DNA of 62,500 bases from Symbiodinium natans (GCA_905221605.1 CAJNDS010001902.1:1-62500); one strand, 5' to 3'. Shown: positions 9,765 to 19,575, counted from the stretch's first letter. Notes: generated by a model not told the origin, from the sequence alone. Translations and numbers: made by a program.

Positions 9765-12185
9765 TCACTTCACATACTTCCATTGATGTTGGCCTGCTTC
9801 TTGGTCAACGGTGGTGCGTCGTTGAAGTTCTAGTAGAGCTTGTCGTTGGTTGATGAAGTCCGTCCATTCCTCCTGAGTTGGCGTGGCCTGCGCTTGATTC
9901 TGCTTGATGTCTGGATCCTCTTGGAAGGCTGTAGGTGTTCCCGATACCGCCAGCCACGTGGTTTGATGTACATGTAGAGCTTGGTGACGTTGGATTTGGC
10001 CTGATATCTTCGGGTGGGTCCAAAAGACCGAGTGCGTCCTGGGGTGTCCGATGACTGCAAGGGGTAGAGACAGCCATCTGAACGAGGAACTGGATGCCGT
10101 AGTGGTTTGGAACCAGGCCCAGTCCAACTGTGTCTCCATCACGCTGCTGGCCGGGATTGCTAACATTGGCGTTTGTCCTCCTGGACTCAGTCGGTGAAAT
10201 TTGCCAATCAAATCAGGCCGGCTTGTCCGCTTGGCGTCGAAACCGTCGATGGTGTGGCAAGGGTCCGCAAAGGTGAAGATGAGTGGGTCCCAAAGTCGAT
10301 GTAGTACATGTGCTGCTTGGGTGGAGACTTGAACTGCGTGGATCTGTTGTGAGGTGAGGGGTAAGGCGAATCTCGGTGTCCATACCATGGTGGGCAGTGT
10401 GTCGCTGTGGAGGTGGTCGATGGTGAGTTTGGTGCGGATGTCGGGAGTGGAGGGTGGCGTCCATCTGGTCGTGTGGGTGAGCTTCTGAAGCGTGTCGGTC
10501 CATATGTTGGTTGACCAGTGGTCCGGAATCTGGAACGTGTTGGTTCCCTGAAGGCATTCTGTGTGGGAATCGATGCTGGGCCATGTTCTGTGGAGCTGTA
10601 GGTCATGGTGAGCCTTGCGGAAGACTATGTTGCTGACCGCCTGCATGGTCATGATGCCCGAGATGGTGTTGTACTTCGCAAGCATCGGCTGGTGGAAGGG
10701 TGGCGTAGTACTATGGAGCACCACGCAGAGGTCTTGTATGGGCGGAAGCAGGGGTACCAATCCTGCCGTGCTGGGTAGGACGTGTGCTGACCAGACTCTG
10801 TGGAAGTGAGTGCAGGTCTGCTCCAGCCTGCCCATAGTTCTGGGATCTGCGAAGTTGTGTGTGAACATCCAGAGTTCCGGGTTCACACTTCGGAATTTGA
10901 TGTAGCCCCAGTGCCAGAGCTGATAGATGTTGGGCATTGTGGCCAAATCTGGGCAAGTGCCTTTGCGTACGAGCATCCTAAACTGTATGGCTGTGAACTG
11001 TAGGATGTGAACTGCAGCGGTTCCTGATAGAATTTCGTGTAGGAGGGCACGTAGTCGTAGGTGTAGGGGCTTGGGTTGGGGAATGTCGACGGAGTCGGCG
11101 TAGCGTGCCATCTGGACGTGGGTGGATGCGTCGTCCTTGTATTGGTCCCAGGTCATGAGGATGCTGTTTTGAAGTTCTTGTTGGAGTGAGGGGAACTTGT
11201 GCACCAGCTGCTTCGGGAGGAAGGTCATGCGGTTGGGGAAGAATCGAATGACGGGTGTGCCGTCCTCTTGGAGTTCCCAATGGTGTGGTTCAACCGGAGG
11301 TAGCATGTGAACAAGTTCCGGTCGAATCGGTCGTCTCCACCACTGCGGCTGCACTTTCTCTATCTGATCCACTGGTAGAACTGGGCGTAGCCGGCCTTGG
11401 TCGTGATGTTGTGTGACGGATTGCGCGTCCACAGCTGGTTCAAGGCTGTCGAGCAGTTGTTGCAAGCTGCTGACGTGCATGCCCATCGTGTGGACACCAG
11501 GGTTTCGAAGTGGCGACCTGGATCTGTCTTCTCTGTGATGCCGTTCTTCGGGAGGAGGTACTGTGCGGTCGGGAGGTACGGGAATGTGTGGGAAGGCTCC
11601 AGTGTGCCAGGTTTGTAGGTCTCTGACAGGTTGGTCCGTGCCCGCATAATCCATGGACATGCCGGTGGCGTGGTCCTGGGGTGGTGTTTGTCGATTCGGA
11701 TACCATCTCTGGAATTGGTTCGCATGGTCTTGTGAGGAGGTTGGAGGGGGAAGGGTATGGGGCATGGTACCGTGGTTTTCCGCGGAGGCAAGAACTCGAC
11801 CGGGTTTGATTTCCATGTCTTGTAGTCGTCCTTGGCCGATTATCTCGGGGTAGTCGGTCTGCACCGCTCGCAATCTGGATTGGTGCAGTATCTTGGCCTT
11901 CATGGTTTGCTGTCGAAATCTGTTGACGGTGTTGCTGATGCCCTCGTCAGTGGTGCTGAGCATCTCCATGTACTTGGATGGGTGCAAGTTGGTCGTCCAT
12001 GGTCTGGCTGGCATCGACGACGTGTCCGTGATGATGGGGGTGTCATCCTCCTCCACGATACTCACCAAGAGTGCTTGCCATCTTTGTAGTATTTGGGGTC
12101 CTAGTACTTGCACAACCTGATGATCGGCGACTTGTCCGCTTAGCCAGCGGTGAAGGGCGTGCTCCATATCTTCTGCCGGATCCAT
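9765..12185 (-). CDS. Large hypothetical protein, 806 aa
   Basis: One intact frame starting MDPAEDMEHALHRWLSGQVA with strong C-ending codon bias. Residues 1-110 are helical. Residues about 130-260 are Pro/His-rich and disordered, with a short RS patch (HHREDRSRSPLRNP). From about 290 to the end the protein is globular and unusually rich in Trp, His and Pro (WELQEDGTPVIRFFPNRMTF; LWHWGYIKFRSVNPELWMFT; RTHSVFWTHPKISGQIQRHQ). I recognise no enzyme motif, transmembrane segment or signal peptide. The size and lack of frame breaks show it is under constraint or was until recently, like the RT. Large structural (capsid-like) or replication-associated roles are both possible, but nothing in the sequence decides. 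Confidence 0.65.
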   Translation of the reverse strand: MDPAEDMEHALHRWLSGQVADHQVVQVLGPQILQRWQALLVSIVEEDDTPIITDTSSMPARPWTTNLHPSKYMEMLSTTDEGISNTVNRFRQQTMKAKILHQSRLRAVQTDYPEIIGQGRLQDMEIKPGRVLASAENHGTMPHTLPPPTSSQDHANQFQRWYPNRQTPPQDHATGMSMDYAGTDQPVRDLQTWHTGAFPHIPVPPDRTVPPPEERHHREDRSRSPLRNPGVHTMGMHVSSLQQLLDSLEPAVDAQSVTQHHDQGRLRPVLPVDQIEKVQPQWWRRPIRPELVHMLPPVEPHHWELQEDGTPVIRFFPNRMTFLPKQLVHKFPSLQQELQNSILMTWDQYKDDASTHVQMARYADSVDIPQPKPLHLRLRALLHEILSGTAAVHILQFTAIQFRMLVRKGTCPDLATMPNIYQLWHWGYIKFRSVNPELWMFTHNFADPRTMGRLEQTCTHFHRVWSAHVLPSTAGLVPLLPPIQDLCVVLHSTTPPFHQPMLAKYNTISGIMTMQAVSNIVFRKAHHDLQLHRTWPSIDSHTECLQGTNTFQIPDHWSTNIWTDTLQKLTHTTRWTPPSTPDIRTKLTIDHLHSDTLPTMVWTPRFALPLTSQQIHAVQVSTQAAHVLHRLWDPLIFTFADPCHTIDGFDAKRTSRPDLIGKFHRLSPGGQTPMLAIPASSVMETQLDWAWFQTTTASSSSFRWLSLPLAVIGHPRTHSVFWTHPKISGQIQRHQALHVHQTTWLAVSGTPTAFQEDPDIKQNQAQATPTQEEWTDFINQRQALLELQRRTTVDQEAGQHQWKYVK

Positions 12186-12462
12186 GATGAAAGTGAGCGT
12201 CTAATGATCCGTTATGGTCAAGAGCAAAACTGCATGCGAAATGCAATCAGCACTAACGACACCTAAAGGCGGCCAGAGCATGTCTCTCAAGGTCAAGGTC
12301 TAACGCATCACAGCAGTGCACGAATTCACTTGACGCGTGGTTTCATGTGCCGAAAAGAAAAGACAGGCTGATTCATCCGTGACGCTGTACTACATGCATC
12401 CGATTGCAATCCGTAACTAGCGCACACATCGGGCTAAATGCATAGACCTCGGTGTAGATATT
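12186..12462. promoter_or_regulatory. Intergenic spacer, possible repeated signal
   Basis: This non-coding spacer contains TGCAATCCGTAACTAGCGCA (about 12405-12424), nearly the same as a word at 5049-5067, and ATCCGTGACG at about 12375. The copies sit in spacers of the same gene array and in the same orientation, so a shared promoter, processing or trans-splicing signal is possible but unproven. Confidence 0.25.
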
Positions 12463-12693
12463 TCAAACAGTTCGGAACTGCAGAGTGATGTGTGGTGGGG
12501 TGGGGGTGCACTTCATCCAATCTGCGACCTGTTCTGCTTGATGCCTTCCATTTTGACATGCTGTGATTAACGCGCTGGTGCCGCACGAGTGAGGGTTCGT
12601 GAAGGTGAAAAAGAAATCGTCACTTTGCTCTTCACGATGAGGAAGAAGGATTCGCCAGCTCAGGTAGTTGTCAACGTCGTTGTCCGCGGTCAT
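12463..12693 (-). CDS. Small hypothetical protein, 76 aa
   Basis: From an ATG at 12693 the frame reads MTADNDVDNYLSWRILLPHR and later FFFTFTNPHSCGTSALITAC, stopping TGA at 12463. Codon bias matches the array. The start overlaps the end of the preceding ORF (stop at 12671) by 23 bp in a +1-shifted frame. It is therefore either a translationally coupled small gene or the true C terminus of the preceding ORF reached by a shift. Cys and His residues are present (HSCG, ITAC) but no clear motif. No family recognised. Confidence 0.45.
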   Translation of the reverse strand: MTADNDVDNYLSWRILLPHREEQSDDFFFTFTNPHSCGTSALITACQNGRHQAEQVADWMKCTPTPPHITLQFRTV

Positions 12694-14371
12694 TGTCTCG
12701 GGATCTGTTGGGAACTGGAGGTGGTGTGGTGGGTGAGGGTCTAGGGTGGAAGACGTTGATGGTGATCCCGGTGATCTCAGCGTACTGTGCATCAATGACG
12801 CTCTTCTCGGTGTGGGAGAAGACGGTAGTGAAGTTGCGACTGGCTCGGCTGGTGTCGTTGAAGTGTGCCTCGATGAGCGCCTTCTGAGTCGTCCATCCTC
12901 CTCCCTTCTGCCGCATGTGGCTATGCTGGGAGGTGGACGATGTGACGCGTCCAAATATGGTGAAACCTGTGGCTATTTCTCGTTCGGCAGGACCTGCTCT
13001 GGCTTTTGGAAGGCGGAGGGCTTTGCGGAGGTTGGTGTGGCAAAATCCGAGTTGGAGGTTGTCGGGTGCGTTGTCTTGGTGGAATCCGTTGAACCCACGG
13101 TGGGGTAGGTATGCTTTGTTGTAGGGGAGGTTGTCGTCATCCCAATTGGTGGGCTCCCAATTCGTGGGTCTGACGAAGCCCTCGCGCAGGATGTGCCATA
13201 GGCCTGCTTCATCGGTAGCGTGTGACCAATATGCCTTGTAGGCGCCCTTGTGCGTGGGAGGTGATGGACTGTTGGCATCGTGTGCGTGAGGTGGAGGCTT
13301 GGTGGTGCGTAGTGGTATGACGAGGACCTGTACCAGTGGGTAGTCGGTGGTGTCCTGTTTGTTGCTGTAGGGGTCGACGTGGATGAGCTCCGGGTGGATC
13401 ACCGTGTCCGTGCTGGGGCGAGTTCTGAACTTGCCGAGGAAGGGCGTGATCTTGTAGTGAGAGCAAGCGAAGGATCTTGCCACTTGGCGGATGGCCATCT
13501 GTGCTGGGTTGGAGAGCCAAAGGGGTTGTCCTTGGGTGAGGTTGGCGATGTCGTGCATGATGTCGTTCATGTACCGGACGCCTGTGCTGGAAGGGTCCAT
13601 GGGCGGTGGTGGGTCTTGTTGGTGGTACATCTCGGACACACACGCGAGCCTGTAGGGGTCCGCCAAGGCGTCTTGGCTTGAAGCCTGATTCGGTTTCTGT
13701 TCCTGCATTGTGTGAAGTGGCTTCTGAGGGTGCTTGGGGCAGTCGGGATGAGGAAGCAGGTGTGTCTCTGTGGGTCGCCGTGTGTGAAGCAGATCGGTGG
13801 GGCGCGGGGGTGAGAACGACGGTCGTGCCTCTGCGCCTGGTGCTGCTTGGGGAGGGGCTGCGTTGGGATGGTGTTGGTTGGGATGTGCGGTGATGATGAA
13901 CCGGAGAAGAGCGCCTTCTCGATGTTCGCGATTCGGCTTCTTCCGAGTGTCGACGTGTGGATCTGGATCTTCTTGGACTGCGTGGCCGTCTGGTTCTGTC
14001 TGTCTGGTGGGGGGTGTTGGGTGCGGGGCTGTGGGGTGAATGGGAGATGTGCGTGTGTCGCGTAGATCTGGTGCTCCTGGGGTGGGCTGGGCTGGGCTCA
14101 TAGGTGGTTCGGCTGCGACTTCGGGTGTGGTGTGTGGTAAAGGACTCTGCTCTGTGTTGGTCGCCAGGATGTTGTAGTTGCGTTGGGGCGACTCTGGCAT
14201 GGGACTGGAGTAGCGGTGCCACGACTTTCTCAATCATGCCTGTGATGCACGTGAACATCTCCGTCATCTGGGATGGTGTCGTCATCGACGTGGTTTGGGA
14301 GGGTGGTTCTGGGGCTTGACGAGGTGGTTGATGTTCTCCGTGATGAACAGGTTGGCCTCTTTGATGGTCAT
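12671..14371 (-). pseudogene. RS-rich protein with possible ADP-ribosyltransferase-like C-terminal domain, frameshifted
   Basis: A start ATG overlaps the stop of the upstream ORF as ATGA (14371/14368): MTIKEANLFITENINHLVKP. That frame stops near 14284, but coding bias continues in a second frame (TEMFTCITGMIEKVVAPLLQ, then a long RS/His-rich stretch). Near 13690 it returns to the first frame, which is open to 12671. The C-terminal part contains YWSHATDEAGLWHILREGFV, then FCHTNLRKALRLPKA and TGFTIFGRVTSSTSQ. The order 'H-x-T ... helix IL..GF ... later short strands' recalls PARP/ART-type folds seen in many dinoflagellate proteins, but the resemblance is weak. Two compensating shifts (-1 then +1) are required. 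Mutation, assembly error or recoding are all possible. Confidence 0.45.
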
Positions 14372-15352
14372 CTTGTTGTGTGTCCGAAATCTGGGTGGGC
14401 ATAGATCGCTGAAGTGCCGGAAATGGTCTGGACTGTGACAAAGGCTCCTGTCGTGCTGCGTCTATACTTGAGTGGGGTCTTGCGGAGATCTGCGTCCTTG
14501 GTCTGGGTGTTGTGTGTCAACTGGAGCATCTTGTTGACGTGGCTGGCCGTGTTCTGCTGGATCTCGATGTGCACAGGCGCCAGGGGTATTTAGTAGGGAG
14601 ATGGGGTAAGGTCCTTCTCGAACTGGAGGATGAGGCTCTGCTTGCGCGAACACGGGATGATCTGCTCGTTGTGGAACATTCATCTGTTGCTGAAGATGGT
14701 GTGCTGGCCGAGGTGCGGCTTGATTCCATTCTGGTCGACCCTGAGGAGGGCTTTGTTGTTGATGGTGGTGCGCAAGGTCTCGAGGGTGGTGGTCTGGTCG
14801 TAGATCTTGGCCTTGATGATATTGCTGACCATGCTGAAGATACGGAGGTGGGTCCGGATTCTGCCAATGACTTGTGGTCTGGGGGTAGGAGTGAGGTTGT
14901 GGATGTAGAGGTGCTGGGCGTACTTCCGGGTGATCGTTGCGACCATGTTGTTGAGGACTGGCATGTTGGTGGTGAAGATGGATGTTCTGGTTGGTCGTCG
15001 GTGAATGTGGGCCCGTCGTTTGACTCGAAGGTGCGTGTCCTGCTGCATCATCACGACGATGCGTCGGAGGGCCGAACTGCATTTGATCCAAAAACGCGGC
15101 TGGTGCTATCCATTGTGGCCGTAGAGATGCTGCATCCTGGTGGGGTGGCCACTGGTATTGAGCGTGTACTCCTCCGGCTGGTGGGTGTTGATTCCATCGA
15201 CCTTGCCATCCTTGATCGTCTCCTGGGTAATGTGTCGTCGGGTGTGGCGTCTCGGGAGGAGGAGGAGGAGGATGTGCTTGATAGTCTGGTGGAGGAGGAG
15301 GAGGAGGCGGCTGCCGCTGCCAACTTTGTTGGTACCACTGGTAGCCGTCCAT
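14368..15352 (-). pseudogene. P/Q-rich gag-like protein with frameshift and two in-frame stops
   Basis: An ATG at 15352 opens a Pro/Gln/Trp-rich N terminus (MDGYQWYQQSWQRQ followed by polyproline, then GWQGRWNQHPPAGGVHAQYQ). The same frame stays open to 14462. From about 15070, however, the C-ending codon bias is found in the next frame (VHIEIQQNTASHVNKMLQ and TRTSIFTTNMPVLNNMVATI belong to it). That frame contains a TGA at about 14680 and a TAA at about 14590 before its end at 14368. So the globular half is broken by a +1 shift and two stops. The final TGA overlaps the next start as ATGA. This is the first gene of the array and resembles retroelement gag proteins only in composition. Confidence 0.45.
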
Positions 15353-15888
15353 GGTGCGAGTCCGGTGTAGCTGGGGTACGAGCTACTCACTACTCTGACC
15401 TATGAAACCGTTACGGCAAAGACGTAGCAAAAAGAATGTTGCTAACCTCTCCGGATGCTGGGTCAGGACTAACAATCGAGGAACGTACGGCACGCCGGCC
15501 GTCTTGCTGGGCATCGGTGGCACCCACATTAGTGGGCCCGGCATGTTACTAGTGCATGAAAACAATAGGACTTTGCATTCTCACTCGCCAGGTGAGCTCA
15601 CATTTTTGGATTATCCTATGCGTCCGCACCGAAGTGAAGACTAACATAGGCAGCATGAACGCGTAGGAGCGAGGCTCCACCTACACCCGCGGCCCAAGGC
15701 GAGGGCGGGCTGGCTGTATAACACACTTTTTGTTTTAGTGCTCCACATATTCATGTAGTTGGAGATCTGCTGGAGAAGGACATGCTCAAGCAAGAGGTAG
15801 TGGATGAGCTCGTGAGTGATGAGGTAGAAGGGTCGCGAATGAAGGTTTATATGACGTATCATATAGGGTTTAGGGTCTTCTGCAAACT
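15353..15888. other. Non-coding region upstream of the leftward gene array
   Basis: About 500 bp between the first leftward gene and the tandem repeat at 15889. A short hairpin-forming word GGAGCGAGGCTCC lies near 15666. It probably contains the 5' end or promoter of the array, but no signal can be named. Confidence 0.35.
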
Positions 15889-16230
15889 ATGCTCATCACG
15901 CTCCGATGCTCCATAATTCACACTCTGATGCTCCGCAGTTGATGCTCACCCAATTCTGCTCATCACGCTCAGATGCTCTGCAAGTCATGCTCTGATGCTC
16001 CACCACTCATGCTCAACCAAGCTTGCTCACCACGCTCAGAAGCTCTACAATTCATGCTCTGATGCTCCACAAGTCATGCTCGCACAACTCTGCTCAGCAC
16101 GTTCAGATGCTCCACGACTCATGGTCTGATGCTACACACTTCATGCTCCCGCAACTCTGCTCATCGCGCTCCGATGCTGCACAGTGCATGCTCATATGCT
16201 CTAACACTCATGTTCCGAACCTTCTCCATG
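15889..16230. repeat. 67-69 bp tandem repeat, about five degenerate copies
   Basis: Copies begin with TGCTCAYCACGCTC-like words at about 15889, 15957, 16024, 16091 and 16158, each followed by GATGCTCCAC-like words. ATGCTC is the recurrent core. Short spurious frames cross it; no protein is assigned. Confidence 0.7.
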
Positions 16231-17405
16231 CTTTCGTCCATCATCATGCTCGACATGTTCCATCACCATGCTAAAATGATATGCTCACGCAATTCTGCTC
16301 AGCTGCTATTCACAACACACAAGCTGAAAGCATCACGATCCACTCAAGCTGGATGGGCTCGAGGTCTTCTGGGGTTTGGGGTCTGTCATGCTCACGGCTC
16401 GAAGAATTCACCCACATGCCAAGCAAAATACGAAATCCACGTTGTAAACTGCGTTGTGGTTGAGGTAGTTGACAAACAACAGCGAGGATGGTACCAATGC
16501 ACAGCTTGCGTTACAGGACTTCTATAACCATCACTGCAGGTACGTGGAGATGGCGTCCCATCTCCATATCACTGTGCACTGAGAGCGTCTTCGTTGGCAG
16601 GAGACTCTCAGGCACACTCCTGCCCCCTGCTGAACATCATGTGCAAAAAACTTGTTAGATCGCAAATTCGTGCTTCTTTTCGCTCTCGTATGCAGTGCTT
16701 GTTGACGTTCCCGCATGTACAGCGGTGTGCCACACACACACACAGAGCCTAACAGAACACGCATTCTCACGCAAAACACGCTTCTTGCACCAGTTTCCAC
16801 ATCATAACCGTCACTTTATCCTCAGCTGCGACCCTCTCCCCCGCCAACAGCCGCAAGAGCACAACTACCAGCAAACACAACGTACTCCTACCCCTACCTC
16901 TCCCCCTTCACCTCTAGCAGCTAGCAGCACCCCGGCCTCTACCCGAAACATCTCCCCCCCACCTCGAGCACCAGCTATGACCTCTACCCCTACCACCCCT
17001 CCCCGCCTCTTGTGCGCAGCAAGAGGGAAGAGTATATGATTACCTTTGTTTTGCAAACAAACAACTTTGCTACAAGTTTACATACACATCAATCCAGGTC
17101 CAGAACCCATCGTCGATCATAGTGATATCTAGTGTGCCTCCAGCGAGCAGTAGATCCGGACGGAGCGGTGAGACGGCATACGAACCCAAGGTGCATATCT
17201 CCTTCGTGTCTGCGAACAAAAGCATCACCTGGCAATTTCCAGTGATCAGATTTCTCAAGTGTAAATAACATTTCCGGCCTCTTCACCTGGAAAAAGATGA
17301 TGTCGGTCCCACTTGACCAGAACACCAGAGTCGTAAACAATAAACAAAGTCAAACACTTTCGCAGCTACACGACTTCTATTCCTATAACGACAACTCTCC
17401 TACTT
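16231..17405. other. Non-coding region without clear features
   Basis: Mixed-composition sequence with a short CA run near 16735. Small open frames exist but lack coding bias. No gene, RNA or mobile element could be supported. Confidence 0.4.
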
Positions 17406-17700
17406 GGCTTTCTCTCTTCTCTCTTCTCTCTTTCTCTCTTTCTCTCTCTCTCTTCTCTCTTCTCTCTTCTCTCTTCTCTCTTCTCTCTCTTCTCTCTTTC
17501 TCTCTCTCCTCTCTCTTCTCTCTTCTCTCTTCTCTCTTCTCTCTTCTCTCTTCTCTCTTCTCTCTTCTCTCTTCTCTCTTCTCTCTTCTCTCTTCTCTCT
17601 TCTCTCTTCTCTCTTCTCTCTTCTCTCTTCTCTCTCTTCTCTCTCTTCTCTCTCTTCTCTCTTCTCTCTCTTCTCTCTTCTCTGTCTTCTCTCTTGTTGG
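17406..17700. repeat. Polypyrimidine microsatellite (TCTCTTC)n
   Basis: Nearly pure C/T tract with a 7-bp unit TCTCTTC, mixed with TCTCTC variants. Frames through it give only Leu/Ser or Arg/Glu repeats and are not genes. A tract of this length can form triplex DNA. Confidence 0.9.
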
Positions 17701-18316
17701 CTCTCTCCTCTCTCCTCCCTCTCTCATCTCTCGTCTTTCTTTTCTCCTCGCTGATCGCTTTGTCTCTTCGCTCTGTTCCCTCTTCTGCTTATCCGATTTC
17801 TTAGAAAAACTCTGCAAATTCAATCAAATTCAAGTAAAACTCAAGCAAAACTTGAAAACATACTTGGCAAAAGTCGGGGTTCGTTTTTCTCAAAAACCGA
17901 TCCCGGCACACGAAGCAAGCTCAATAAACCGGAAAACCTAAACCCTAAATCCTAAAACGTAAACCCTAAACCCCAAACCCCAAAACCCTAAACCCTAAAC
18001 CCTAAACCCTAAACCCCAAACCCCAAACCCTAAACCCCAAACCCCAAACCCGAAACCCACCCAAAAAAACAAACAGACAGAAGCGTCCCAGCAGCGAGGC
18101 CAAGGCAGCCGAGCAGAAGGGCGAGGCTGGACCCGAGGGCGAAGACCACATCAGCCTCGTTTGGGGGTTTAGGGTTTGGGGTTTAGGGTTTAGGGTTTGG
18201 GGTTTGGGGTTTAGGGTTTAGGGTTTGGGGTTTAGGGTTTAGGGTTTAGGGTTTAGGGGTTTAGGGTTTAGGGTTTAGGGTTTAGGGTTTAGGGTGTAGG
18301 CCCCTAGGGCTTTATT

Positions 18317-18355
18317 TTTTTTTGCGGGGGGGGGGGGGGGGGGGAGGGGGGGTCC
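18317..18355. repeat. Poly-G tract
   Basis: A run of mostly G follows a T-run at the edge of a TTTAGGG array. Such runs are quadruplex-prone and often mis-assembled. Confidence 0.8.
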
Positions 18356-18999
18356 CTAGAGGTTGTAGGAGCTTTGGGGTTTGGGGTTGTGGGAGAGTTC
18401 GGGTTTACGGCTTTCGGGCGTTTCTTTGTTAACTTCAGGGCCTGAGAGCTTTACGCCTTTAGGGTCAACCCCGAAACCCTGACTGTGGAAACCCGAAAGG
18501 GCAAACCCCAGGCTACCAAAGGTGTCTTGAGGCACTTCCTGACTTCAGAATCCTGGCATCGCAAGACACGGCCCTAAACCCTGAACCCTAAACCCTAAAC
18601 CCTAAACCCTAAACCCTAAACCCTAAACCCTGAACCCTAAAGCCTAAGGCCTCAAACTCTGAGCGCCACACTTTCGAAACCCTCATGCCCAAGCCCTGCG
18701 CTTCCTAACCGCTCGAATCTAAGCCCCACCTGCAATCTCAAGGAGTGCAAACCAGCAGATCTAGGGTATAGGGTTAGACCGCAAATGTAGCAGGTGATTA
18801 AGGTCCACAGGAAAGGTGATAATAAACCCCCAAAGCAAACTTTGCCCATGCACCTTCCACCGGTAGGTACCTACACCCTCAGCCGTTGATATAGAGCCCT
18901 GAGCCCTAAACGCTAAACCCTAAACCCTAAACCCTAAACCCCAAACCCTAAACCCTGAAGACACCCCCCCCAAAAGCAGGAAACAAAAGGAGCCTGGCC

Positions 19000-19085
19000 T
19001 TCAGGAACTCGTTCCGCCCCGCATCCAGCCAAAGGCTGGCGCTGGCCTCGTGCCGAAAGTCCTCGATGCTCGGAAGCCTTGCGGA
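19000..19085 (-). other. Exon-like island (minus strand)
   Basis: Flanked by CCCTAAA on the left and TTTAGGG on the right. The minus strand reads PSIEDFRHEASASLWLDAGR then NEFLKAR without a stop. It could be a downstream exon of the fucosyltransferase-like gene at 19.8-21.3 kb, or of another gene. Confidence 0.35.
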
Positions 19086-19575
19086 AGTGGGGTTTAGGGG
19101 GCGCAGGGTTTAGGGTTTGGGGTTTAAACTTCGGGTTTAGGGTTTAGGGTTTAGGGGGCGCAGGGTTTAGGGCTTACAGTAGGGTTTAGGGTTTAGGATT
19201 TAGGGTTTAGGGTTTAGGCAGGTTTAGGGTTTAGGATTTAGGGTTTAGGGTTTAGGCAGGTTTAGGGTTTAGGGCTCAGGCTTTGCGGGTGTCCTGGCTG
19301 GTTGCTTCTACTTGTAGGGCTTTAGGGCTTTCGGGTGCTTTGTTGCAGGGTCCAACCTCGCAGTTAGGGGCTTCAGGGCTTCAGGGCTTTGGGGCTTCAG
19401 GAGAGTGTTTTGGAGCATAGGGTGTAGCGTGTTTAGGCTTGGCCTGTGGAAATTCTGATCGTCCAAGGCGCCGCCCCAAAGCCCTCAAACCTCGGCAGGC
19501 CTAAACACGGCCGAACTCCTCAAAAGACCCCCCTAAACCCGAAACCCTAAACCCTAAACCCCAAACCCTAAACCC

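Larger units (their letters stand above)
1..15352 (-). mobile_element. Polycistronic element with Penelope-like RT, left end outside the window
   Basis: Ten leftward reading frames without introns or TTTAGGG arrays occupy this block, in contrast to everything right of 17.9 kb. Gene order in transcription is: P/Q-rich ORF (15352), RS-rich ORF with a possible ART-like fold (14371), 76-aa ORF (12693), 806-aa ORF (12185), RS-rich tail-anchored ORF (9545), GIY-YIG-RT (7772), coiled-coil ORF (4831), Cys-cluster ORF (3624), 301-aa ORF (2340) and a partial ORF (1144 to the edge). Spacers are 60-345 bp, and at 14371/14368 start and stop overlap as ATGA. The third codon position is C-rich throughout, which suggests the genes evolved together. 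Treating the block as one element is inference; an integrated virus or plasmid is the main alternative. No terminal repeat was identified at the right end, and the left end is not in the window. Confidence 0.55.

Noticed and set aside
13209-14441. A separate 410-codon RS-rich gene
   Set aside because: Only its middle part carries the local codon bias. Its start and end overlap better-supported frames, so it was merged into the frameshifted ORF at 12671-14371.
14512-15405. 297-codon plus-strand frame over the first ORF of the array
   Set aside because: Acidic, Val/Asp-rich translation that is the mirror of the P/Q/H-rich minus frame, with no independent codon bias.
15889-16230. CRISPR-like spaced repeat
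   Set aside because: The period is uniform but the repeat core is degenerate and the spacers are also similar. It is an ordinary tandem repeat in eukaryotic DNA.
17297-17941. Leu/Ser-rich plus frame and Arg/Glu-rich minus frame
   Set aside because: Both are direct translations of the polypyrimidine microsatellite.
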